Source: Erpobdella octoculata
Lineage: Eukaryota; Annelida; Clitellata; Hirudinida; Erpobdellidae
Direction of reading: 5' to 3'
NCBI GenBank assembly: GCA_963978895.1
Contig: OZ022245.1
Location: forward strand, 21,456,468-21,520,467
DNA length: 64,000 nt
Shown: positions 48,401 through 60,089 of the stretch, one piece after another
Numbering within the stretch: the first letter of the stretch is position 1
Layout of the letters: each line of letters begins with the position of its first letter
The notes under the pieces: generated by a model
The model's database searches: none
What the model saw: only the letters and a program-made list of their open reading frames with translations
Told to the model about the DNA's origin: nothing
Position numbers and translations under genes: made by a program

Positions 48401-49315
48401 CTGGAATCTTGCCTTCCTTTGTTCTCTTTTCTTTACCCGCAAACGTTCTGCTCGCAAGAGTGCACTCAATCGTTGCCTCAAGTCATGTCGTAATGCTGAG
48501 AGCCCTGGTTTCTCGTTGTCTGGAGCTCTCCTCCATTGTTGACGAAGTCGTTTTTTTTCCTTTTTGCGTCTAGCAATCTCTCGTTGTCGCCTTGAAATAT
48601 GAGTTTTTTCGCCTCTGTCCATGAGAACTTTTTCCTTGGAACCGAACATCTCTAAACACTTGTTGTAAATGGTGTCAGTTAGATTGTTCACTTGAAACAT
48701 TGGAAGTTCTTTCATCTGCACTTTGAGAAGCTTGGAAAGTATCTCGTCGAGCTTCGACCAATCCGCTTTGTGAGTAGCAGCGGGGAAGTTAATTCTAGCT
48801 CGAGGTTGCCTATTCTCGTCGCTATCAGTATCGTGGAACCTGTCGGGGCTGTGATTGGCATCCGGCCCGACTTGGCCCGGCGTTTTACCTGAAGCAATGC
48901 TTGCTTCAGTACGATGATCCTGTACAGCTTTAAGCAGGCAACCCATTTTCGTACGGTGAACCTTCATACCGCGGCTTGTTGCGAAACCTCTACCGCACAC
49001 ACACTCATGAAGTGTTCCCCCATTAGGGTCCGTTGGAAGAGCAAGGTCGATGGCCGTAGGTCCGATTGTGAGCTCATCATACTCCCCCTCCTTTCGGTTG
49101 GAGCTCTGGGGGCATAAATTCGATTTCGTTGTCGCAGCTAGATGAACGGTGTTTTTTGTATCCCGGCTAAGCTGGGCCAGGATACCCGTAATACTCGTCT
49201 TTCCGAGTTGCCACCTGTCTTTCCACGGTGTCACCGGTCTTTCCCAGTTGCCACAAGGTCTTTCCCGAGAGTCACCCGGTCTTTCCCGGGGGTCAAATGG
49301 CTAACGCCTCAAAAA
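45476..49315 (-). mobile_element. R2-superfamily LINE with restriction-like endonuclease, copy 2 (near intact)
   Basis: The element lies between two 55-bp direct repeats. On the minus strand it has a leader (49315-49235), one long ORF (49234-45821) and a 3' UTR (45820-45476). The leader holds about five ~20-bp units of GTCTTTCC...CAC type (plus strand 49197-49305). There is no poly(A), as is common for this superfamily. The fingers, FMDD active site and C-terminal endonuclease resemble the Hero/NeSL-like branch. The branch name is from memory of motif style and needs a tree. Confidence 0.85.
45821..49234 (-). CDS. RLE-LINE polyprotein: zinc finger, reverse transcriptase, restriction-like endonuclease
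   Basis: An uninterrupted frame of 1137 codons. One zinc finger (CVCGRGFATSRGMKVHRTK, about residues 78-98) is for DNA binding, followed by a long basic region. RT lies at about 370-760: RSAPGPNGVPYLVYKKCPG, FRPISLLNVEGKIF, VVWLDLANAYGAV, GIAMGCSISPILFVLAM and FMDD near 593. A CCHC zinc motif follows near 930 (CQLCGQSQSLIHILSSC), then the PD-(D/E)XK-like nuclease near 1041 (RPDIVVFSSL...IELTVPWE, 14 residues between Asp and Glu). Family members cut one target strand and prime reverse transcription on it. The catalytic residues I can see are present, so this copy may be competent. The start codon is uncertain; an internal Met is possible. Confidence 0.88.
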   Translation of the reverse strand: MTPWKDRWQLGKTSITGILAQLSRDTKNTVHLAATTKSNLCPQSSNRKEGEYDELTIGPTAIDLALPTDPNGGTLHECVCGRGFATSRGMKVHRTKMGCLLKAVQDHRTEASIASGKTPGQVGPDANHSPDRFHDTDSDENRQPRARINFPAATHKADWSKLDEILSKLLKVQMKELPMFQVNNLTDTIYNKCLEMFGSKEKVLMDRGEKTHISRRQREIARRKKEKKRLRQQWRRAPDNEKPGLSALRHDLRQRLSALLRAERLRVKKREQRKARFQFVRDPFRYGKSLLDPPKSGTLQVSKEQLDHHFRAAFIDPLGDKELAERSDLPEIPLPKVAFNEGVISIFDISQFLRKTRNRSAPGPNGVPYLVYKKCPGVLKVLHSLLKSAWTSGSVDKEWKKAEGIFIPKEKVSVDINQFRPISLLNVEGKIFFAVLAKRLTSYLTQNDYIDKSIQKGGIPGVPGCIEHSTMIWESIKRAKQNRLSLHVVWLDLANAYGAVRHQLIWRALTMHHVPKFVMDILRQYFQDFHLRLSTKTCSTDWFRLQVGIAMGCSISPILFVLAMQLLLNSVGARVEDVYIGRGIFMPPLRAFMDDTTISLNKCISMRRTLDVFSDLLKWCGMSFKASKSRSLSLRRGKIDEYTVFSVDGNKIPTVSDEPVKSLGRWYCKSLNDVDQGASILRMATVSMESINTAPLQSRFKVWILQFVLVPRLLWPLTVYEIGLQVVEKLERKIARFTRQWLGLPPVLTSVALYGKTAKLRLPLRSFVEDFKISKLRTQMMLDNSTDQRVAEVKPTLISGTKWNARVEMENATVSLQWTERTGAVQLGRHGVGWNHHLWWSKANAQERSDLIVQDRKQAIESERSVKSAQLSQQGDWTRWEETVQRSLSWEDIWRYAPVRLSFLIRSMYDQLPTASNLKKWKLIENDECQLCGQSQSLIHILSSCSYSLSHGRYTWRHNLVLQKLLGFVKEACRKANSMEVKPRRRIYFLREGLPQLNRPKRTLTEGENVFHAANDWRVSADLKTEKCFPVSIKESGKRPDIVVFSSLAKTFLLIELTVPWESNMEASNIMKLERYRELMLDLEANGSRAELFAVEVGARGLVGKSLLKLLRALGMSNRERTRAIKQISEAAESASF

Positions 49316-49370
49316 TGTGTGTTCACTCCTGAAGAGCTTTTCTGTGGAGGTCATCAGAAGAAAACCCCCC
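49316..49370. repeat. 55-bp target-site duplication, right copy
   Basis: Identical by eye to 45421-45475, and followed directly by ATATGTATGT and a long ATGT microsatellite. Confidence 0.85.
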
Positions 49371-49372
<2 letters not shown>

Positions 49373-49401
<29 letters not shown>

Positions 49402-49612
49402 TGTATGTATGTATGTATGTATGTATGTATGTATGTATGTATGTATGTATGTATGTATGTATGTATGTATGTATGTATGTATGTATGTATGTATGTATGT
49501 ATGTATGTATGTATGTATGTATGTATGTATGTATGTATGTATGTATGTATGTATGTATGTATGTATGTATGTATGTATGTATGTATGTATGTATGTATGT
49601 ATGTATGTATAT
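49373..49612. repeat. (ATGT)n microsatellite
   Basis: About 235 bases of nearly pure ATGT ending at tatataggtatgt. It is followed by the Helitron-type block ttatgcattgctacaccattc, so this tract sits inside or beside a Helitron 5' region. Confidence 0.97.
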
Positions 49613-49621
49613 AGGTATGTT

Positions 49622-50300
49622 ATTTATGCATTGCTACACCATTCATCCGATCTTAATGAAATTTTCACACAACCTTGAGAGTCAAGGGGAATCAAATATA
49701 GAGAAAAAAACGTTGAAATCCGACTCTTTCTCTATATCTTATTAATGAGACCCGCAATGAATAAACAATTTGATAAATTTCCACAGACTCTCCACTTATT
49801 CGGTGTCAAAGAAAGCAATATGCATCGGTTACCCGGTACCCGGTATTCCTTCTAACGACGATGATACTTCTGACTTGTCCTCTGACACAAATACTTTGGC
49901 TGTTGAGGCTGCTCCTGACGAATCTCATTGTAATGTATCTGAGGAAATTCTTGTCTCTTTTAATATAACACAGCGAAAGCGCAAAAATTGATTGTGTATT
50001 CCAATAGTATAAATTTTATAGTCTCTGTGATTTCATTAGTTTATGATTCTGGTCTTAAACACTATGGAATTTTTTGTTTTACTCATGTTCTTTTTGTTGA
50101 GCCTCGTATTCTTTTGATTTGATAGGTGGAGTGTTTACTCTTTTGTTAGTGTGCTAATTCTTTGATAATTTCGGTTTTTTCTGTTTGTTTACTTTTCTCG
50201 TTTTACTTTTGACCCTGATGATGGCTGACATAGCTGAAACGGTCCGTCGGTCTGACAATAAAAGTTTAATGGAAAAGTTTTTGGCTAATTCATCGAGTTA
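49622..50300 (+). mobile_element. Helitron 5' block joined to a Penelope-like fragment (copy 2)
   Basis: 49622-49690 carries tatgcattgctacaccattc and cacacaaccttgagagtca, shared with the Helitron 5' region at 16130-16195. Then comes an open frame ending in DESHCNVSEEILVSFNITQR and a stop at 49991, a UTR, a hammerhead-like core (50215-50252) and a new frame MADIAETVRRSDNKSLMEKF (from 50221) that stops near 50300. From 49900 on it is a diverged copy of 29913-30220, with about 80 extra bases in the UTR. Confidence 0.5.
50211..50260 (+). ncRNA. Hammerhead-ribozyme-like motif
   Basis: CTGATGA (50215-50221), stem II GGCT/AGCT with a short loop, GAAA (50236-50239), a 3-bp stem III (CGG/TCG, one wobble) with TCCG loop, then GTC (50250-50252). 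All core bases of a type I hammerhead are present. Pairing of the two outer flanks into stem I is interrupted by mismatches, which lowers confidence. The ATG of the downstream open frame overlaps the ribozyme core. Confidence 0.45.
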
Positions 50301-50935
50301 AATTTATTAATATTTTTAGAGTAGAAACTAAATACTAATTTTACTTTTGTAGAATTTACAGTTTTTGAGTAGCAGTTACTTTAAAAACCAAGTAACCCTA
50401 TTTTCCACCCCATATTTGAAGTCCTGCTTTAGAAAAACATGAGAAACATGCTGGAAAAAAACTAAATAAAAATTTTTACATCTGTGGTATTTACTGTTTT
50501 TGAGTAGCAGTTACTATAAAAGACAATTAGCCCTATTTTCCACCCCATATTTGAAGTCCTGGAAACCAAATTTTCAAAAATCTAAAACACCTTTTTCATT
50601 ATTTTTGGAGTAGAAACTAAATACTAATTTTTATTCCTGTAGCATTAGCAGTTTTTGAGTAGAAGCTACTTTAAAAACCAAATAACCCAATTTTCCAACC
50701 CACATTTGAAGTCCGGGAAACCGAATTTTCAAAAAATGGTGAAACACGTATCTTTTTATTTTTCAAAAAGAATCTATATACCAAATTTCAAAATCTTCTC
50801 ATTTTTGGTTTTCGAAATATACATTGTTTTAGAAAAAAGTTTGTTTTCCAGTTTTTTCCCCTCAGGAGCAAAATTTTCAAAAAATGTTTCTTAGTGGATG
50901 CTTACGCAATAAAAGTAATATAAGTTCCAAAATGG
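50291..50935. repeat. ~150-bp tandem repeats (about four units)
   Basis: Units share GAGTAGAAACTAAATACTAA, TTTTTGAGTAGCAGTTACT and CCACCCCATATTTGAAGTCC. Related arrays are at 30780-31200 and 63300-64000. The far end (tgcttacgcaataaaagtaa) matches the Helitron at 31.3 kb, so this is a piece of the same Helitron family. Confidence 0.75.
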
Positions 50936-50964
50936 TGTAGCAATGCATGAATAACATATATACA

Positions 50965-51320
50965 TACATAAACTACACTGGTTACCTATCCCCTATCGCA
51001 TCCATTTCAAAATAGCACTCATAACCTACAAAACCTTTGCCACTTCATCTCCTATATACCTACACAAACTCCTAACTGCAAGATCTATTTCTAAACAACT
51101 TCCCTCTACATCCTCCCTTCATCTTCTACAAAAAACTACAATCAACAAAATTTCTAGGCGTGGCTTTCGCCACGCTGCCCCAGCTGTTTGGAACTCTCTT
51201 CCTCTAGATATTAGGAACTCTCCAAACGTCAAAATTTTTAAATCTAAACTTAAGACTCATTATTTCAATATTAGTCTAAAGGAACCTTCGTAAGCGCCTC
51301 AGACTTTCCTGGCGCTTTAT
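50965..51320 (+). pseudogene. L2-type LINE 3' end
   Basis: Open on the plus strand: LHWLPIPYRIHFKIALITYK, RRGFRHAAPAVWNSLPLDIR, NSPNVKIFKSKLKTHYF, then a stop near 51290. This is the conserved C-terminus of L2/CR1-like ORF2 proteins. A short 3' UTR with GCGCCTCAG/CTGGCGC pairing runs directly into the ATT microsatellite, so it is a strongly 5'-truncated insertion. Confidence 0.85.
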
Positions 51321-51321
51321 A

Positions 51322-51723
<402 letters not shown>

Positions 51724-51790
51724 CAGACATACATACATACATACATACATACATACATACATACAAACATTCATTTTTATATATATAGAT
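51724..51790 (-). mobile_element. Helitron 5' terminus with internal (ATGT)n
   Basis: Minus strand: TCTATATATATAAAAATGAA, tgtttg, then about ten ATGT units, then the ATT tract. This is the same 5' end as the Helitron at 16079, cut off by the ATT microsatellite. Confidence 0.6.
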
Positions 51791-52772
51791 GTTAGTGTTA
51801 TGATAAAAATTAGAATTACCATGAAAAATTAATTTAACTTTATGCACTTATCTGCAACGCAGAATTCACAAGCAGTTTTAAGACGTTTTTCGATAATATG
51901 GTATAGTAATGGGGTATTACCACACACCCTAATGATTTTTTTGAAATGAAGAAAAAGTGTTGAAGGTTAACATCAAACAACACAAAACTGCGCTCATAAT
52001 TCTTTTCTACATCACATATACTTAATTTGAAATTTGTTAACAGACTTTGTTTGAGATATAGTTAATAAAGTGGAAGGCTTTATACTATGGTAATTTCCGC
52101 ACTAGGTGGCTATTGTTAGCTACCTAGTGGTTTTGGACCAAAATACAGCTTTGTCTCAATATTTTTTTTGATGCCGTCTGCCAATGATTTTATATAAATC
52201 TTGAATACAGATAAGGCCACTTTTACTCACTGACGATAAACTTTTGACAGCAACAAGTTGTCAGTCGTCACTCCATCTCCCATATTCCCCATTAAATTTT
52301 GGTTCTGAATATAACAATATAACAAATCTATAATGTCAAATCGAAGCCTAACTTGAAAGATAGATTGATTTAAAATGTTGAAAATTGACTTATGCATAAG
52401 TCTCGGGCTGGCAAAATTAGCCGCTTACCACTACTTTACTTTAAAATTAAATTATAAATAATACTATTGAAAAACTTTAAAAAAAAAACTTTAATTTAAA
52501 TCCACTAAAAAACAAAGTAATTTTAATAATAAGAGAAAAAACGGCAAAATATTTAATACTAAAAATAAAAGCGTGAGGCGCTAGAAATAGCTAAACAGTT
52601 TCTCTGTCTGTCTGTCCGTCAAAAGTTGTCCGATTTCTAAAATTCTAAAATCTACTTTATCTTTCTTAAAAATTTTAGTCGATTGAACAATTGAACTATC
52701 TAGTAAATTCAAATGCTCGGCGCTTTTAATATGAGGGATTTAAAAATACACGACTCATTGACAAACATATTT
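51791..52772. other. AT-rich DNA without a recognisable gene
   Basis: No open frame of note, no RNA gene and no terminal repeat found. A short ctgtctgtctgtccgtc tract is at about 52600. Confidence 0.5.
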
Positions 52773-52945
52773 GGTGGTGGCTAAGCGGTAAAGCGTTGGC
52801 CTGTCGCCTTGTAGGTCGGCGGTTCGAATCTCACTGGCGTCACCATCGTAGCTCCCTTAAGCAAGGAGTTTATACGCATTGCTCAGGTTGAGTGTCTCGC
52901 GGGGTTAACAACTCCTTTCACTAACCGTAAAAAAAAAACAAACCT
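52773..52945 (+). mobile_element. tRNA-derived SINE (copy 2)
   Basis: The tRNA-like head 52773-52844 has a pairable acceptor arm (GGTGGTG...CGTCACC, two wobbles), A box GGCTAAGCGGTAAAGCG and a perfect B box GGTTCGAATC. The body starts with CTCCCTTAAGCAAGGAGTT, shared with copy 1 at 23.4 kb, and ends near an A-rich tail (aaaaaaaaac). It is probably transcribed by RNA polymerase III and mobilised by a LINE. Confidence 0.7.
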
Positions 52946-53110
52946 AATATTTAAACGCTCTTTCTGAGCCCTGCTTGCCGATAACTACATTAATTTAAAA
53001 TAGGTTTTTAGACACAATATCCTGTTAGCAAGAATTTTATTTTAAGTTTTTCGAACTACTATGAAACACGCATTTATTAAAATAAACGTTATTGAAAACA
53101 TCAGCATTGT

Positions 53111-53163
53111 GTGCAGACCTTTGGCGTGTTAGGCGAAAGTGATAACCACTACACCACGGAAAC
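53111..53163 (-). pseudogene. tRNA-Val(AAC)-like 5' fragment
   Basis: The minus strand begins GTTTCCGTGGTGTAGTGGTT and continues ATCACTTTCGCCTAACACG, matching the first ~50 bases of animal tRNA-Val with anticodon AAC. Similarity stops after the anticodon arm and no T-arm or B box remains. It is a truncated pseudogene or the head of a decayed SINE. Confidence 0.7.
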
Positions 53164-53239
53164 AAGACGTGAAATTAGGATTGGCAAACAATTATATACT
53201 TTGTTAATTTAGAATAAAAAGTTTTGCTACTATCTGACG

Positions 53240-53407
53240 CTACTTTAGTTACTGGAAAAAAAGTTAACAAAAAAAGGCAGAGATGGCGAATACAAAATGA
53301 AACCAGCGTTGTTGAAAATTAGAACCTAATTTTGTATGGTTTAAGCTTAAGGCCTACTCAGTGGATAAGCAAACAGAGACGACTTATGTAAGTAGCGGCC
53401 TTACCCG
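53240..53407 (+). repeat. Repeat copy lacking its tRNA-Gln (related to 59890-60860)
   Basis: Shares ctttagttactg, gttaacaaaaa, accagcg-ttgttgaa, aacctaattttgtatggttt and gtggataagcaaacagagac with the copy at 59.9-60.8 kb. The 72-base tRNA-Gln portion is absent here, as is the hAT insertion, making this a natural empty site for the latter. Confidence 0.65.
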
Positions 53408-54340
53408 GTGGCTGATTTACAAACACGCGACACGCACAACGCTGTGCTTATTGATATTCAGATGTCTTCCAGTAGCTGTGCACTGGACCCCATACCTTCT
53501 TGGATCAATAAGAGGATCCCGAGTGCTTTTTCGCCTATTTTGGCTCGTCTTGTCAACGCGTCCATCTCCTCATCACAACTTCCTACATCTCAAAAAAAGG
53601 CAATAATTTTTCCAAAGCTTAAGAAGACGACACTTGATCATGACGATCCAAAAAATTATCGACCAATCTCTAATCTCTCATTTGTTTCAAAACTTATTGA
53701 ACGAGTCATATATGTTCAACTCCTTACACACATTGAAGCAAATGGTTTACTTTCTTTAATTCAATCTGGCTTTCGCCGCTTTCACTCAACAGAATCAGCG
53801 ATCCTGAAAATCTATAACGATGCCCTCGATGCACTCGACCAAGACCAAGTGACCGCATTGCTTCTCCTCGATTTCAGTGCCGCCTTTGACTGTGTTGATC
53901 ACGGCCTCTTACTCCAGCTACTGCGCATCACCTGTTCAATTTCATCTAATGCTCTCCTATGGATTGCATCTTTCCTCTAGGACAGAACCCAGGTCGTCCG
54001 AATGGGGGATGATGAGTTGATGGTCTCCAGAGTTCTTTCTGGCGTTCCGCAGGGTTCCATTCTCGGATTCCTACTTTTTGTTTTATATATTACTGAGATC
54101 TACCACATAGCAGTCTCCCATGGCATCTCACTCCAACTCTACGCCGACGACGCACAACTTTACACTCACTCTACTGTTCATGATGTCCCCACTGCCTGTA
54201 CTAGACTTGCCGCATGCGTTGTTGAAATTGGATCATGGAGCGCCTCTATGCGCCTTTCTTTGAATCCTGCTAAGACGAAATTTATCTGGCTTCATCAGAA
54301 AAGATCCTCCACCTGTTTTCTTGAAAACCGTTCCTGTAAG
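53408..54340 (+). pseudogene. L2-type LINE, RT half, interrupted (left part)
   Basis: Starts inside RT: SSSCALDPIPSWINKRI, DPKNYRPISNLSFVSKLIER, FHSTESAILKIYNDALDAL, LLLDFSAAFDCVDHGLLL, then a stop at 53978. It continues in a second frame from 54002 with LSGVPQGSILGFLLFVLYI and the catalytic YADD. LINE similarity ends at about 54330 (TKFIWLHQKR). The continuation of the same protein lies 4.7 kb downstream at 59085-59745. Confidence 0.85.
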
Positions 54341-54436
54341 ATGAAGATGATTCATCTTACGTATTTACATAGTATTTGTTTATTTTATTTTATTATGTGT
54401 ACATTTTATAATGATTGGATACGTTGAAACAATAAG

Positions 54437-54730
<294 letters not shown>

Positions 54731-54756
54731 TTGGTGATCAGAAGTAGGATACAAGA

Positions 54757-56060
54757 ATGGTTTTGAAATCATTGGATGAGCTTTGGGCGAGTGAAATGAA
54801 AGACGAGCTGGAGACACGTGGCCTGAGCGATACAGGTAAAAAGGACGAACTTATGGAACGCCTCTTAGCCGCGTTAGTAAATGAGGGCTATGGGCCTGAC
54901 GACGACGAATATCTATTCGACATTGACGAGGAAGCTGTTGTCAAGCGAAGGAAATTAAAAAACAAATTGCTGGAGGAAGAAAGACAACGAGCGAAAGAAA
55001 ACATGGCAGCACAGAAGAAGACAGGAGAAGGAATGATTCTTGGCCACGGAAACAAAGTAGCAGCAGCCGGTACAACTGTTGAGAGTTTGGTCGCAGGGTT
55101 GGCTGAGGCAGTGGTGGACACGGTTCTGGACCAGCGGGCTGCTGGTGATGTGGGTTGCTGCGGCGAAACCCAATTTGAACTGGAGTCCACCAGCTGTGTG
55201 TCAGAGCATGTGACGGATGACGGCGTACAGACTGCACAAGTCAGGTGGGTCATGATGATGAGCCTGTTAAAGATGGTCATGATAAGGAACCTTGCAAAGA
55301 TGCTCAAGATGAACCATGCAAAGATGGTGACAGTGATACAGTCGGTTTGGACGTCAAAAACCAAACTAAAGAAGATGAGAAGAATGTTGAAAACGAAATG
55401 CAAAACGATGAGGATGAAAGTGACGATGATTGTTATAATAATGGCAATAACAACTATGGCTTTCACCCATACAGCGACGGTTCTGAAACGGAAGCCTCCA
55501 TAACAGACGACGGCACCGAATATTCAGGGTCAGATTTTAGTGAAGAATCTGACTCGGATGAAGCAACCGAGGGTTTAGAAACGGACGAAACTCCAATAGT
55601 AAAAGACGTCATAGTTAACTTGACAAAAAAAGAAAACACTGATTTGAGAGACGATGGCGATAATTTGAAGAAAGATCCGCTGGACGATACGAAAGTTGAC
55701 ACCGACGAAAGAGCCGAGTTGGAATGTGGAAAGAAAACGTTCGATTGTAGCTTGGAAGAAAACAAACATGATGACGATGAACTTCTCCAAAACAACAATA
55801 GCAATGCAGCAAGCAAAAACTCTGGAAAAGATGAGACAAGAACAGAGAACGGTACCGAGGGTTTTAAATCAGATGAATCCACAGAGGATTCTAGATCAGA
55901 TAGACTAAGAGTCATTGTAAAATCAAATAACAGTTTGATGAAGGGATTTTTTGGATTTATGGAACGACGTGTTTTCGAAAAACCTTTTGAAGAGTTTCTT
56001 GAGAAAGATCTAAAAAATGTGAAGGAAGAAGAAAAAGCAGACAATTCCGATAAACCGTGA
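54757..56060 (+). CDS. SAP-domain, acidic Gag-like protein (one frameshift)
   Basis: Residues 1-45 match a SAP motif (VLKSLDELWASEMKDELETR, then GKKDELMERLLAAL), a helix-turn-helix fold that binds DNA or RNA. A charged, probably coiled segment follows (KRRKLKNKLLEEERQRAKEN). The first frame runs to 55503, but from about 55245 the plausible protein continues in the frame ending at 56060, so a frameshift near 55245 joins them. The second part is very acidic (many D/E and S), with DEPCKDGD-type repeats, and ends in a basic/acidic FMERRVFEKPFEEFLEK segment. Position directly after the primer-binding site suggests it takes the place of Gag. There is no CCHC knuckle or protease. Confidence 0.6.
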
Positions 56061-56064
56061 AAAG

Positions 56065-56325
56065 ATGTTCAGGACGAGGCATGCAAAAAAAAGCTGTGAT
56101 GAACCGTGCAGAAATGGCGACGATGAGCCAAAGAAAGACTCTGTTGATGAGCCAAAGAAGGACTGGAAGAAACTGTGTCAAACGGTCAAGAGACTTGACC
56201 ATGTTGTTTGCGAATTGCGGTCAAAGCCACGAGTAAAGATCAAGGTATTTTGGTGTTCGTGGCCGAGTCGCATTTCTCAAAAGCGACTATGCTGTTCGGG
56301 ACGAACAGAACTAAGAAGGGGGTAA
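56065..56325 (+). pseudogene. Acidic repeats and Pol-tail remnant of the SAP-domain element
   Basis: Reads DEPCRNGDDEPKKD repeats continuing those of the upstream ORF. In a neighbouring frame it reads RGRVAFLKSDYAVRDEQN-stop immediately before the polypurine tract. The gypsy copy at 31.7 kb ends with TVRDEQD-stop at the same place relative to its polypurine tract, so this element probably arose from that family by internal deletion. Confidence 0.5.
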
Positions 56326-56328
56326 TAA

Positions 56329-58836
<2,508 letters not shown>

Positions 58837-59084
58837 TTATTTTATATATGAATTTTGAGAATTTAGACAGTGTGTTAAAGTTGATTGTTCGCGAGAAAAT
58901 AAAAGTTTGAAAAGACGTGCTGCGGAGAGAAATTGGAATTAACAAAAGATTTGTTAGAACCGTGCGAAATTCTACAAAGTGAGATAATTCAGTTTTCTGA
59001 GTCCAGTTAAAGATTATATTCAAGGAAGAATCATAAAGTTAAAATAAATTCGAGAAATATTGTGTTATAAAATAACTTCGACTT
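58837..59084. other. No gene seen
   Basis: AT-rich segment between the I-clade LINE tail and the resumption of the split L2 LINE. Its origin is unknown. Confidence 0.4.
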
Positions 59085-59760
59085 TAACGTTACGAATCCT
59101 CTACGTTTACAGTTCCCTAACCCTGGATGCAAACACAAAAATTTCTCCTGTATCGATGGTCCGCAGCCTTAGAGTTTTATTTGACAGCTTCTTATGCTTG
59201 TCCCCTTATGTCTCATCAGCTGCTCGAGCTAGTTTCTTTTATCTTTGCCGTATTCATCCAATTAGACGTCTCACGACCACTACTCTCTTAAAACTATCGT
59301 CCAAGCACTTGTTCTCTCAAGACTGGACTATTGTAATGCTGTCCTCGCACGACTTCCAGCTACGACTCTTCGCCCCTACATGCCCCTTTATTCAGCCGCT
59401 CGTCTGGTGGCTCATGCTTTTTGCCGGAATCATATCTCGCCAATCTTACGCCAACTATGTTGGCTTCCTATTTCCTCCAGGATCATCTTCAAGCTCTGTC
59501 TTCTAATCTATAAAATCTTCAATAATCGCTTTTCAGTATATCTACTAGAGTCCTTCATTCTATGCTCTGATTGCCCCGGCAGACAGAGACTTCGCTCCTC
59601 CTCCCGACGGGATCTTACTGTCCTTCGGACTCATCGCGCCTTCTCAGGACCGACAGCCTGGAACGCAATACCCACATCTATTAGAGAATCCACAACTCTT
59701 CATGAATTTAAAATTAAATTAAAAACATACTTGCTTTCTTTATAATAGCTTACTTTTCCT
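59085..59760 (+). pseudogene. L2-type LINE C-terminus (right part of the split copy)
   Basis: Reads SLRVLFDSFLCLSPYVSSAA, then in the next frame QLCWLPISSRIIFKLCLLIY, FSGPTAWNAIPTSIRESTTL and HEFKIKLKTYLLSL-stop (59745). These are the residues that should follow the RT palm of the piece ending at 54330, so the two are best read as one LINE split by later insertions. A frameshift lies near 59320. A short 3' UTR follows. Confidence 0.8.
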
Positions 59761-59998
59761 ACGCGATCGCTTTCGATCAAAATTTGTTTTGTTTTAAGCG
59801 ATTAATAAATGATATATAAAATAAATGAGACGTAATTCAATCGACTAGGTTTTAGATATTTTATATCTTTCTTTCTTTCCCATTCCCGTTCCCGCTTCTT
59901 TAGTTACTGCAAAGGGAGAAATGTTAACAAAAATGCAGATAGAGAATAAAAACATTAAAAACATGTAACCAGCGCTGTTGAATAATAATGCTACAGGA

Positions 59999-60070
59999 GG
60001 TTCTATGGTGTAACGGTTAGCACTTTGGACTCTGAATCCAGCGATCCGAGTTCCAATCTCGGTATAACCT
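59999..60070 (+). tRNA. tRNA-Gln (anticodon CTG), possibly a pseudogene
   Basis: A 72-nt cloverleaf GGTTCTATGGTGTAACGGTT...TATAACC with anticodon loop CTCTGAA (CTG) and T-arm CCGAGTTCCAATCTCGG. A TTTT run lies three bases downstream. The acceptor stem has one mismatch (C5 opposite T68), and the T-loop/B box has C where a purine is expected. It sits inside a dispersed repeat whose other copy lacks it, so it may be a pseudogene or SINE head. Confidence 0.7.
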
Positions 60071-60089
60071 AATTTTGTATGGTTTAAGC

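Noticed and set aside
52773..52844. Functional tRNA gene at the SINE head
   Set aside because: The anticodon arm does not form properly and the sequence continues as a shared repeat body, so it is a SINE.
55463..56044. Ser/Phe-rich 193-codon frame opposite the SAP-domain ORF
   Set aside because: Antisense shadow of the acidic D/E-rich coding region.
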